DNA of 14,752 bases from Elusimicrobiota bacterium (GTDB lineage: Bacteria; CAYTYR01; UBA6262; DAOVJB01): assembly GCA_030673425.1 (NCBI GenBank), contig DAOVJB010000012.1:1-14752 (forward strand), given 5' to 3'. Positions 1 through 7,013 of this stretch are shown here, one piece after another (position 1 is the first letter of the stretch; every line of letters starts with the position of its first letter). The notes beneath the pieces are model-generated. The model saw only the letters and a list, made by a program, of their open reading frames with translations. It was not told where the DNA came from and did not search any database. The translations under genes and the position numbers were made by a program.

Positions 1-794
1 GCCCTGTTATATAAATAGACTAAATCATCATCGGAAATGAACCCGGTAAAAATCACATTATTTACCAAACCTAATTTATCCACCAGTTTAACCAGTTGTC
101 CATAAGTCCAATTTTTACTTCCGCCAATGACCAACTTATACTTCTCTTTTATATCATCAGGTAATCCCAAATAGGCCTTTACTAAAGAAGAGACATTCTT
201 ATGGGGCATAAGATTACCAATGTAGAGAATATAATCTGATTTGATGCTATATTTTTCTAAAATAATCTTTAAAGAGATATTGTCTTCTACGCGGAAAAAT
301 CTTCCATCAACAGCATTATAATTGACAATTATTTTGCTTTCATCGGTTCTGAAGATTTTGAAAAGTTCTTCTTTGACATAATTGGAAACAACCAGGATAA
401 AATCTGCGCTATAGATAGACCTTTTAAGTGTTTTTTTAAAATAACTCCGATGCCAGAAAGAGATATTTCTGTTAAACAAAGGATTTAAATCGTGCACAGT
501 TATAATTGACTTGCATTTTAACGACCAGGGTTTCTTATAATAGGGAGAAAAAAATAGATTTATTTTATCTTCATTTAATGCTCTTGGCAATGTAATATGG
601 TCCCACAGGAATTTCGAACCGGATAAGATTCTAACTTGGATATTAAAGTCACTGAGATCAACCTCAGGTTTATGAGAATAATAAAGGAAGTATTCATGAG
701 AAGTGCTGGAGGCATATTTAATAAATCCCCTAAGATACCTGCCAATTCCCGTCATTACACTTTCAATTTCCCGGGCATCAATTCCTATTTTCAC
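1..794 (-). CDS. GT4-family glycosyltransferase, C-terminus cut by window edge
   Basis: The minus strand from 794 to the left edge is open for 264 codons plus two bases. The product begins VKIGIDAREIE and contains a VHDLNPLF segment (about residues 100-107), the VVSNYVKEEL stretch that opens the second Rossmann domain of many GT4 enzymes (135-144), and the donor-domain segment YIGNLMPHKN (191-200). It ends just before the expected E-x7-E motif, so about 100 residues lie outside the window. These features match retaining GT4 glycosyltransferases of the mannosyltransferase-like kind, which move a sugar from a nucleotide donor to a lipid-linked glycan at the inner face of the cytoplasmic membrane. 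GTG at 794 is chosen because an ATG two bases upstream is followed at once by a stop, and an AAGGAGA ribosome site precedes it. The start lies 1 nt past the stop of the upstream methyltransferase. Donor and acceptor cannot be read from the sequence. Confidence 0.88.
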   Translation of the reverse strand, partial: MKIGIDAREIESVMTGIGRYLRGFIKYASSTSHEYFLYYSHKPEVDLSDFNIQVRILSGSKFLWDHITLPRALNEDKINLFFSPYYKKPWSLKCKSIITVHDLNPLFNRNISFWHRSYFKKTLKRSIYSADFILVVSNYVKEELFKIFRTDESKIIVNYNAVDGRFFRVEDNISLKIILEKYSIKSDYILYIGNLMPHKNVSSLVKAYLGLPDDIKEKYKLVIGGSKNWTYGQLVKLVDKLGLVNNVIFTGFISDDDLVYLYNR

Positions 795-795
795 A

Positions 796-1662
796 TTAAC
801 TCTCCTTCTGGCAAGTAAGGTGTATTCCTATTGCTAAGGGGAAATTTTTAAGGATTCCAGATTCATAGAAAGCTACTGTCTCAACCAAGCGTCCTAATAT
901 CGCCCAGAGTGTCAAAATTATTCCTCTTTCTTTTAAGCTTCTTGATATCTTCTCCTTAACTGAAAGAGCTTGTTTTCTCTCATAATCAATTGTTTTTTTT
1001 CTTTGAAATTTTCTGGGAAGATAATCAAAAAAAATGTCATATACCTGCCCGATAAAATGAAAACTGAATGTTTCTTTAACTATTATAAAACCCTGTTCCT
1101 CAACAAATCTATGAACATCGTACCTACTCAATCTTTGAATATGACCAGCATATTCCCTTTTTAAATTATATCCTATTTTTAATTTCCACATTAACCAATG
1201 CAAAGTAAATCTATTGGCCTCACAGGGAACCAAAAGATGGCATATTCCTCCTTCTTTTAATACCCTTTTTGCCTCTTTTATCGCCTCCTCTACATCTTTA
1301 AGATGTTCCAACACATCCATCATTACTACAATATCAAAACTTTTATCTTTATAAGGTAGGGCTGATGTTTCTCCAATCTTGTAGTGAATATCATATTTTT
1401 TATTTTTCATTGCTATGGTAATAGCAGTTTTGCTAATATCGCATCCATATACCTCTAAATCAGGGCGATAATGTTTTACAGATTTAATAAATATCCCGGT
1501 ACCGCACCCTATTTCTAACAATCGGCCATTTACACTCTCTATTATTTCTAAAAAACGCTTTAAGCCGAGAACAGAATTTCTTTTGCTCTCTAATCCAATA
1601 ATAGATTCTACAGTACCCCAAATATGCTCTTCATAATCAAATCTTTCCTCTTTGGCTTCCAT
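796..1662 (-). CDS. Class I SAM-dependent methyltransferase
   Basis: This 288-residue protein has a standard class I methyltransferase core. Motif I is LLEIGCGTGIF (48-58), the acidic ribose-binding residue is in YGCDIS (about D75), the region before motif II is FDIVVMMDVLEHL (109-121), and a VLKEGG turn follows (134-139). The C-terminal ~100 residues are a lid or substrate domain with aromatic and basic patches (for example DIFFDYLPRKFQRKK), which may touch the membrane. The closest general family is Methyltransf_11/23. Such enzymes in polysaccharide loci O-methylate sugars or sugar nucleotides, but the target here is unknown. The ATG at 1662 directly abuts the TAG stop of the upstream glycosyltransferase, with only a weak AAAAGG upstream, so translation is probably coupled. 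Confidence 0.9.
   Translation of the reverse strand: MEAKEERFDYEEHIWGTVESIIGLESKRNSVLGLKRFLEIIESVNGRLLEIGCGTGIFIKSVKHYRPDLEVYGCDISKTAITIAMKNKKYDIHYKIGETSALPYKDKSFDIVVMMDVLEHLKDVEEAIKEAKRVLKEGGICHLLVPCEANRFTLHWLMWKLKIGYNLKREYAGHIQRLSRYDVHRFVEEQGFIIVKETFSFHFIGQVYDIFFDYLPRKFQRKKTIDYERKQALSVKEKISRSLKERGIILTLWAILGRLVETVAFYESGILKNFPLAIGIHLTCQKES
801..807 (-). promoter_or_regulatory. Ribosome binding site that decides the GTG start at 794
   Basis: AAGGAGA lies inside the last codons of the upstream methyltransferase, 6 nt before GTG 794. The nearby ATG at 796 is followed directly by TGA, so it cannot be the start. The spacing and purine-rich core support GTG initiation coupled to termination of the upstream gene. 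Confidence 0.6.
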
Positions 1663-2802
1663 CTATTGATTAACCTTTTTTATGAGAAGCTCTTCATAAA
1701 CTGCTTCTGTTTTTTCAACATGTTCCTGGATAGTAAAATATTTCTCTACTCTCTCTCTGCCCCTCTGTCCCATTTCTTTCGCCAGCTCTCTATTATTAAG
1801 TAAGATAATTATATTCTTAGCCAATGCCTCGGAATTTCTGGGAGGGACTAATAATCCGGTTTCTCTATCTATAACTATCTCAGGAGTTCCACCGGTATTG
1901 GTAGCTACGATTGGTTTTGCCATAGCCATTGCCTCAAAAAGAACCCGCCCACATGGTTCAGCGTCAGAAGCCAGGACAAATATATCCATTCCTGCTAAAA
2001 CTTGGGGCATATCCCTCCTGAAACCGGCAAAAATAACTCTTTTTTCTAAGTGTAATTTCTGCACCAAATTTCTCAAATGCTCACGAAGCCAAAAATGCTC
2101 CGGAGAAAAGGTATCCCCAACAATTAAAAAACGCACCCGAGGATAGCTCTTAACAACGCCGGCTGCTGCGTGCAGGAAATACTCATGGCCCTTACTCGGG
2201 TCAAGACGACCGACCATACCAACTATGATTTCCTCATCATTTATATCAAATTCCTTACGTATTTGCCTGCCGCTAATTCCAGGGTCAAATTTACTAACAT
2301 TAACACCATTAATAATAGTTATAATTTTATCCTGTATTTTTCCCCTTTTATAAAAGCGTTCTCTAATAGCCTCGGAATTGCATATTATTTTGTCCGGCAA
2401 GAAAGAAAAAAACCGGTCTATATCCCACATTCCCTTACCGAGTAAATTACGGGCATGCCAAGTAATAAGAACATGAGAAAGCTTAGCAGAAACCGCTGCT
2501 AACAAGTTAGTCCCTGTGCCGCTGGAGTGAACTAAGGCTATTTCTTTCTTTCTAATAACCTGCCTAATTTTATTGATAGCGCTACAGATTCTAAAAGGAT
2601 TTAATCTTTTTAACCGTGGGAACCTAACAAAAAAAACTTCTATATTTAGTTTTTTCAACTCATCAACAAAAGGCCCATCTTGGGGACAGATAAAAAAGGG
2701 CTGAAACTTATTTTTATCTAATTTGCTTACTAAATTAAGGAGACTATTCTCCGCTCCACCCAATATGGATGTCTCGTGTAAATATAAGATATTAAACTTC
2801 AT
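1663..2802 (-). CDS. GT4-family glycosyltransferase
   Basis: With ATG 2802 as the start, the protein has 379 residues, normal for GT4. It begins MKFNILYLHETS and has the N-terminal glycine-rich acceptor-domain loop GGAEN (15-19). The donor domain has VGMVGRLDPSKGHEYF (residues 194-209), whose Arg and Lys bind the nucleotide diphosphate in this family. The catalytic E-x7-E motif runs from E282 to E290 within EPCGRVLFE and is followed by ATNTGGTPEIV. The frame stays open upstream to ATG 2865, which would add 21 polar residues. I prefer 2802 because an AGGAA site sits 8 nt upstream, the fold starts there, and the longer start has no ribosome site and overlaps the previous gene by 25 nt. It is probably a cytoplasmic, membrane-peripheral enzyme that extends the glycan. 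The sugar is not predictable. Confidence 0.9.
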   Translation of the reverse strand: MKFNILYLHETSILGGAENSLLNLVSKLDKNKFQPFFICPQDGPFVDELKKLNIEVFFVRFPRLKRLNPFRICSAINKIRQVIRKKEIALVHSSGTGTNLLAAVSAKLSHVLITWHARNLLGKGMWDIDRFFSFLPDKIICNSEAIRERFYKRGKIQDKIITIINGVNVSKFDPGISGRQIRKEFDINDEEIIVGMVGRLDPSKGHEYFLHAAAGVVKSYPRVRFLIVGDTFSPEHFWLREHLRNLVQKLHLEKRVIFAGFRRDMPQVLAGMDIFVLASDAEPCGRVLFEAMAMAKPIVATNTGGTPEIVIDRETGLLVPPRNSEALAKNIIILLNNRELAKEMGQRGRERVEKYFTIQEHVEKTEAVYEELLIKKVNQ

Positions 2803-2810
2803 TACTAAAT

Positions 2811-2815
2811 TTCCT
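2811..2815 (-). promoter_or_regulatory. Ribosome binding site supporting the internal start at 2802
   Basis: AGGAA inside a purine run lies 8 nt before ATG 2802. The alternative ATG at 2865 has no comparable site. This favours the shorter product that begins at the first beta strand of the GT4 fold. Confidence 0.5.
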
Positions 2816-2840
2816 TTTTTGCCGAGAACTTTTGTATTTA

Positions 2841-3830
2841 TTATATCTTCTTTCTTATCATCCATAAAATGTTGAAACTGAACGCTTCTTTAAGTATAGG
2901 AATCTTAGCTAAAAATGGACGGCCAATGTCAGCATAAGTCCGTTTAAATTCTAAACCATTTCTTTCTAACAATCGCTCAAATTTAAATCTATTAGTCAAA
3001 CCAAAATGGAGTCTCGTTTCCAGTACATTCTTCTTAAACAAGCGCTCAATTTTTCTTTTAATAAATCCGATTGCTTCACGAAAACCATTAGGAGTAAAAA
3101 TTATAATTAGCCCGAAGGGTTTAAGTACCCGGCACATTTCTTTGATTGCCTTTTCTTTTTGTTGGTCAGTAATGTGCTCTATAAAATCGGCAGTGACAAT
3201 TTTGTCAAAAAAGAAATTTTCAAAAGGTAATTTTTTAGCTGCATCGCAGGTTACAAATTCAATCTTGCTGCCAACCCCGAATTTATTACACAATATTTTG
3301 GCTGCCTCAATAGACTTTTTTGAATAATCTACCCCCCAAGCTTGAGCGCCAACTTTTGCCGAGTGATAGGTAAATGTCCCTACCCCACATCCCACATCTA
3401 ATATTTTCTCCCCCGGTTTGGGGTCTAAGGCATTCAAAACTTTTTCTTTTCTCCTCTTAAAAGAAAGATTTTTTGGTTCATAATATGAATCAATTTGGAA
3501 TTGCAACGACTGCAGGGCGATACGTAAATCGTAATCTTGTGGAATTATTGGTCTTTTATAAACTATCTTTCTAACCACTTCTAAATTATCGCTAACAGGG
3601 CTTTCCAGCCTTGGATTAATATTTTCAAGAAATTGGATAAAATAGTCAATTAAGAAGAGACTCTCCTCGTTTTCTAATTTCAAAAAATAGTCTATTTCTT
3701 TCTGAGTTAATTTTTGTTGAGCAACAAAATTCCAAAATTTATTAAGCATTTTTTGATAAGTTTCTACCTCTCCTGCAGAGATAATGCCTTTTTCCTTTAA
3801 ATCATCGAGAAATTTGACTATTATTTCCAT
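2841..3830 (-). CDS. Class I SAM-dependent methyltransferase with helical N-terminal extension
   Basis: From ATG 3830 the product has 329 residues. The methyltransferase core is in the second half: motif I ILDVGCGVGTF (143-153), the acidic residue in WGVDYS (about D168), FDKIVTADFIEHI (208-220) and VLKPFG (235-240). The first ~125 residues do not belong to this core. They look helical and charged, with short amphipathic segments such as NKFWNFVAQQKL and YFLKLENEESLFLIDYF, and I do not recognise a domain. The C-terminus is basic and hydrophobic (ILWMIRKKI). The frame also allows a TTG start at 3854, which would overlap the upstream stop; no ribosome site supports it, so ATG 3830 is preferred. 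It lies between two GT4 genes in the same transcription unit, suggesting sugar methylation of the chain or its precursors. The exact substrate is unknown. Confidence 0.87.
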   Translation of the reverse strand: MEIIVKFLDDLKEKGIISAGEVETYQKMLNKFWNFVAQQKLTQKEIDYFLKLENEESLFLIDYFIQFLENINPRLESPVSDNLEVVRKIVYKRPIIPQDYDLRIALQSLQFQIDSYYEPKNLSFKRRKEKVLNALDPKPGEKILDVGCGVGTFTYHSAKVGAQAWGVDYSKKSIEAAKILCNKFGVGSKIEFVTCDAAKKLPFENFFFDKIVTADFIEHITDQQKEKAIKEMCRVLKPFGLIIIFTPNGFREAIGFIKRKIERLFKKNVLETRLHFGLTNRFKFERLLERNGLEFKRTYADIGRPFLAKIPILKEAFSFNILWMIRKKI

Positions 3831-3847
3831 CTCAAATTTTTCGCGCC

Positions 3848-4984
3848 TTAACAATTTTCTAGTTTGCTTATTTTAAAGTTGATATAATAATCATAAATCT
3901 CTTCTATTTTCTCTGCCATAATTTTTGAGCTGAATTGTTCGACGCGTTTCTTTCCTGCTTCTCCTAAAGCAACAGCATATTCTTTATCTTTTAATAACCT
4001 GGTTATCGCTGAAGCTAATGCAAAAGAGCTTTTTGCCGGAACCAATAAGCCTGTCTCGCCATCTTTAACTACCTCCGGAACGCCTCCGATATTAGTAGCA
4101 ACTACTGGCTTGCTGCAAGCCATGGCCTCAATGATAGATATTGGCATTCCTTCTCTAATCTTCGAAGAAAGCACCACCATATCCATAATTGATAGCAAAT
4201 CGGGGACATCATCTCTTTTTCCTGTAAAGATAACGTGCGAGACGATATTTAGATCATTAACTTTCTGTTCTAATTCTTTTCGTAAAATCCCATCTCCTAC
4301 AATTAAAAACGTAATCTGTGCAAAAGTTTCCAACACCTTGCTTGCTGCTTCTAAAAAATATATATGCCCCTTCTGGGGTGTTAAAGAAGCGACTATCCCC
4401 ACTACCATATCAGAAGGATTGATCTTAAGAACCTGCTTAATAACAAAAGTATCTTTGAATTGATTAAATCTATTCTCATCAATACCATTATAAATAACCA
4501 CTGTTCTTGATGATTTAATCCCCTCGTATTCCTGCACAAATTCTTCAACGGCTTTTGAGCAACATATAATCTTATGTGTAACGATGCTCAGCAATTTCTC
4601 AACTACAATATGCCTTTTTTTATACCACCAATAGGTACTATGCACATGGACAATAATAACTGGAACTCCTGCCAGTTTTGCTGCAATTCTTCCAATAGTA
4701 GATGCAAAGTAACCATGTATATGTACAATATCTGGTTTTGCCCCTCTTAACAAAAAAATGATTTTTAACGCATCAAAAGGATTATGGTAATTGAGAATGT
4801 TCAAAATTTTTACTTTAAGCCCTTTATGCTCCAGCTCGTTAGCAATCCTACCTCCTCTAGCAACACACCAGACTTCTACATCATATTTCGCCTTATCCAA
4901 GCTATAGGCGAGAGTAGCAATAACTCTCTCCATCCCGCCTAAGTCTAAGGTTTCAACTAATTGCAGCACTTTTGTTTTTTTCAT
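3848..4984 (-). CDS. GT4-family glycosyltransferase
   Basis: This 378-residue protein is a full-length GT4 enzyme. The acceptor-domain loop is LGGMER (15-20), IVHIHGYFAS (86-95) follows, and the inter-domain segment CCSKAVEEF (141-149) precedes the donor domain. The donor domain carries VGIVASLTPQKGH (195-207), in which the usual Arg of the GRL turn is replaced, a variation seen in many GT4 enzymes. The E-x7-E pair is E278 and E286 in EGMPISIIE, followed by VVATNIGGVPEVV. The gene starts 18 nt after the upstream GT2 gene stops, without a strong ribosome site. Its C-terminal end shares the short region around 3830-3854 with the start of the next methyltransferase. It probably adds one sugar to the lipid-linked glycan on the cytoplasmic side. 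It is only a distant relative of the GT4 at 1663-2802. Confidence 0.9.
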   Translation of the reverse strand: MKKTKVLQLVETLDLGGMERVIATLAYSLDKAKYDVEVWCVARGGRIANELEHKGLKVKILNILNYHNPFDALKIIFLLRGAKPDIVHIHGYFASTIGRIAAKLAGVPVIIVHVHSTYWWYKKRHIVVEKLLSIVTHKIICCSKAVEEFVQEYEGIKSSRTVVIYNGIDENRFNQFKDTFVIKQVLKINPSDMVVGIVASLTPQKGHIYFLEAASKVLETFAQITFLIVGDGILRKELEQKVNDLNIVSHVIFTGKRDDVPDLLSIMDMVVLSSKIREGMPISIIEAMACSKPVVATNIGGVPEVVKDGETGLLVPAKSSFALASAITRLLKDKEYAVALGEAGKKRVEQFSSKIMAEKIEEIYDYYINFKISKLENC

Positions 4985-5002
4985 AGACTTTAACGTTATG
5001 TG

Positions 5003-5893
5003 TTATTTATATTGTTTTATCCTCAATATCTTCCATTTAGTTTTTCGTACTACCTGTGTTATCAAAGGCAGCAAATAAAGAAGAATCAGTAATCTCCATG
5101 CATCTCTATTACAAATATTTAACCAAAAACACTGTTTTAATAATTTTTTAGCTTGGCTATAATTTTTTTTATAAAATTGCTTCCGTGCATACAAATAGCT
5201 TTTCATAGAAGAACTTATATACTTATCCCTTATTTTTACTATCAACTCCTCAATCCCCTCTGTAACATACTTGGAGCTTAAACTATCTGGATGCACTCGA
5301 TAATAATATAAGAATTTATTTATTTTTTGCAACTTGAATTTTTCGCGCACTCTTAACCAATAATCATAATCCTCAGCTAATAAAGCTTGCGGATCATAGT
5401 TTCCAATTTCCTGATACACTTTTCTCCTATACAAAAAACAAGCACCAATACAATTTTCAATGCTTAATTCCCTGGATGAACCGACCCTTCGCTCAAATAT
5501 AATATTGTCTTTTTCATCAATTTTATAAAAATTGGCATAGACAAAATCTATTCTTTTATTAGATTCCAGAACCTTAACCATACACCCAATTGCATTAAGG
5601 GTATAATAGTTATCATCTGATGTCCAGGTTAGAAACTGGCCACTGGCATAAAAAAATCCTTTATTGAGAACCTCAGATACACCAGAATTTGTATCGTACC
5701 TTAAATACTTTATGCGAGAGTCATTATAATCTTTGATTATCCGCGGGGTGGTATCTGTGGACGCATCATCAACTATAATAAGCTCAATATTTTTGTAGGT
5801 TTGATTGAGGCAACTATCAATTGACTCTCGTATATACTTAGCGCCATTATAAGTAGGTAGAACAATGCTGACTTTTGGTAGACTTTCATTCAT
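5003..5893 (-). CDS. GT2-family glycosyltransferase
   Basis: The 296-residue product begins with the GT-A signature VSIVLPTYNGAKYI (8-21), then IIVDDASTD (39-47) for UDP-sugar binding. A SDDN motif (92-95) occupies the place of the metal-binding DxD, and LLAEDYDYWLR (171-181) carries the likely catalytic acidic residues. This is the normal layout of inverting GT2 glycosyltransferases. Beyond about residue 225 a short helical tail reads ARKQFYKKNYSQAKKLL then NICNRDAWRLL, resembling one tetratricopeptide-like hairpin, followed by a hydrophobic stretch (LLILLYLLPLI) and a basic end. This suggests membrane association. ATG 5893 overlaps the wecB stop by 8 nt, and GAGG lies 9 nt upstream, so the two are translationally coupled. 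Coupling to wecB hints that its donor could be UDP-ManNAc or a derivative; that is inference. Confidence 0.92.
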   Translation of the reverse strand: MNESLPKVSIVLPTYNGAKYIRESIDSCLNQTYKNIELIIVDDASTDTTPRIIKDYNDSRIKYLRYDTNSGVSEVLNKGFFYASGQFLTWTSDDNYYTLNAIGCMVKVLESNKRIDFVYANFYKIDEKDNIIFERRVGSSRELSIENCIGACFLYRRKVYQEIGNYDPQALLAEDYDYWLRVREKFKLQKINKFLYYYRVHPDSLSSKYVTEGIEELIVKIRDKYISSSMKSYLYARKQFYKKNYSQAKKLLKQCFWLNICNRDAWRLLILLYLLPLITQVVRKTKWKILRIKQYK

Positions 5894-7013
5894 TCTTTTC
5901 TGCCTCGCTTAGGAGCCGCTCAACAATTCTTTTACTTGCTTTTCCATCTCCGTAGGGATTTATAGCTTTTGACATACGTTGATATTTTTCTTTATCCTCT
6001 AATAATTCTATCGTTGCCTCTATGACTCTTTCAGATTGAGTTCCAACCACTTCTGCTGCTCCTGCTTCTATAACCTCAGACCGCTCGGTTAATTCACGCA
6101 ATACTAAAACAGGTTTATTTAAACTGGGAGCTTCTTCTTGCAAACCTCCTGAGTCTGTTAATATAAGATAAGACTTTTTCATTAAATGCATAAAATACTC
6201 GTAATCTAAAGGTTTAATCAGTGAAACATTTTTTATCCCCTTCAGTATTGAATATACAGGCTTTTGAACATTGGGATTAAGATGAACGGGATAAACAATA
6301 TGTACATCGGAAGGATACTTTAGGGCGATCGCCTTAATTGCATTGCAGATATTAGTTAAGGGCTCACCAAAATTCTCTCGTCTATGAGCTGTAACTAAAA
6401 TAACTTTTTTTTTATTAAATGGTATATTCTCTAAAGCAGTACTTCTTAAATCAAGATCTCTTACGGCTATATCAAGCAGAGCATCAATAACTGTATTACC
6501 GGTTACTTCTATTCTTTCTTCGGCAACTCCTTCCTGCAGAAGATTTTGTTTTGCCTGCTCAGTATGAGCGAAGCATAAATCGCTTACTGCATCAATAACT
6601 TTTCTGTTAATTTCTTCGGGGTAAGGCTGTAATTTGTTCCAGGTCCTTAAGCCGGCTTCAATATGAGCAATCTTAACTTTTTGATAAAAAGCCGCTAAAC
6701 TCGCCGCCATACTTGTAGTAGTATCCCCTTGAACCAATAAATAATTTGGTTTTTCTCTCCTAATAATTTCTCCAAGTTGCGTTAAAACTGTAACCATAAT
6801 ATACTCGAGACTCTGGTTTTCCTGCATAATATTTAAGTCATAATTGGGTTTTATATCAAATAGTTTTAAAAATTGATCTAACATCTGTCGATGTTGTGCT
6901 GTAACGCAAATGCGGCAAATGAACTTGTCGAAATGTTTATCTATCTCCTTTATCACCGGCGCCATCTTAATTACTTCTGGCCGAGTGCCAAAGACAGTTA
7001 GGATTTTAATCAT
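5886..7013 (-). CDS. wecB: UDP-N-acetylglucosamine 2-epimerase (non-hydrolysing)
   Basis: This 375-residue protein carries the full WecB signature: FGTRPEVIKMAP (8-19), QGDTTT (95-100, with D97), HIEAGLRT (117-124, with E119), PYPEEINR (130-137, with E133), VTAHRRENFG (207-216, with H210), LTDSGGLQEEAPS and the C-terminal NPYGDGKAS. These residues correspond to the catalytic acids and histidine of the non-hydrolysing family, and the length is typical. It interconverts UDP-GlcNAc and UDP-ManNAc in the cytoplasm. No WecC-type dehydrogenase is visible in the window, so ManNAc may be used directly or modified by enzymes encoded elsewhere. ATG 7013 overlaps the upstream TGA by 4 nt (ATGA), which implies coupling to the toroid-methyltransferase gene. 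Its 3' end overlaps the GT2 gene by 8 nt. Confidence 0.97.
   Translation of the reverse strand: MIKILTVFGTRPEVIKMAPVIKEIDKHFDKFICRICVTAQHRQMLDQFLKLFDIKPNYDLNIMQENQSLEYIMVTVLTQLGEIIRREKPNYLLVQGDTTTSMAASLAAFYQKVKIAHIEAGLRTWNKLQPYPEEINRKVIDAVSDLCFAHTEQAKQNLLQEGVAEERIEVTGNTVIDALLDIAVRDLDLRSTALENIPFNKKKVILVTAHRRENFGEPLTNICNAIKAIALKYPSDVHIVYPVHLNPNVQKPVYSILKGIKNVSLIKPLDYEYFMHLMKKSYLILTDSGGLQEEAPSLNKPVLVLRELTERSEVIEAGAAEVVGTQSERVIEATIELLEDKEKYQRMSKAINPYGDGKASKRIVERLLSEAEKNE

Noticed and set aside
636-818. Plus-strand 60-residue open frame
   Set aside because: It is antisense to the start of the partial GT4 gene, which has clear family motifs and its own ribosome site.
2803-2865. Longer start (ATG 2865) for the GT4 gene ending at 1663
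   Set aside because: It adds 21 polar residues before the fold begins, has no ribosome site and overlaps the upstream gene by 25 nt; ATG 2802 has AGGAA 8 nt upstream.
3831-3854. TTG start at 3854 for the methyltransferase ending at 2841
   Set aside because: It overlaps the upstream stop and lacks a ribosome site; ATG 3830 is a more usual start. The evidence is not strong either way.
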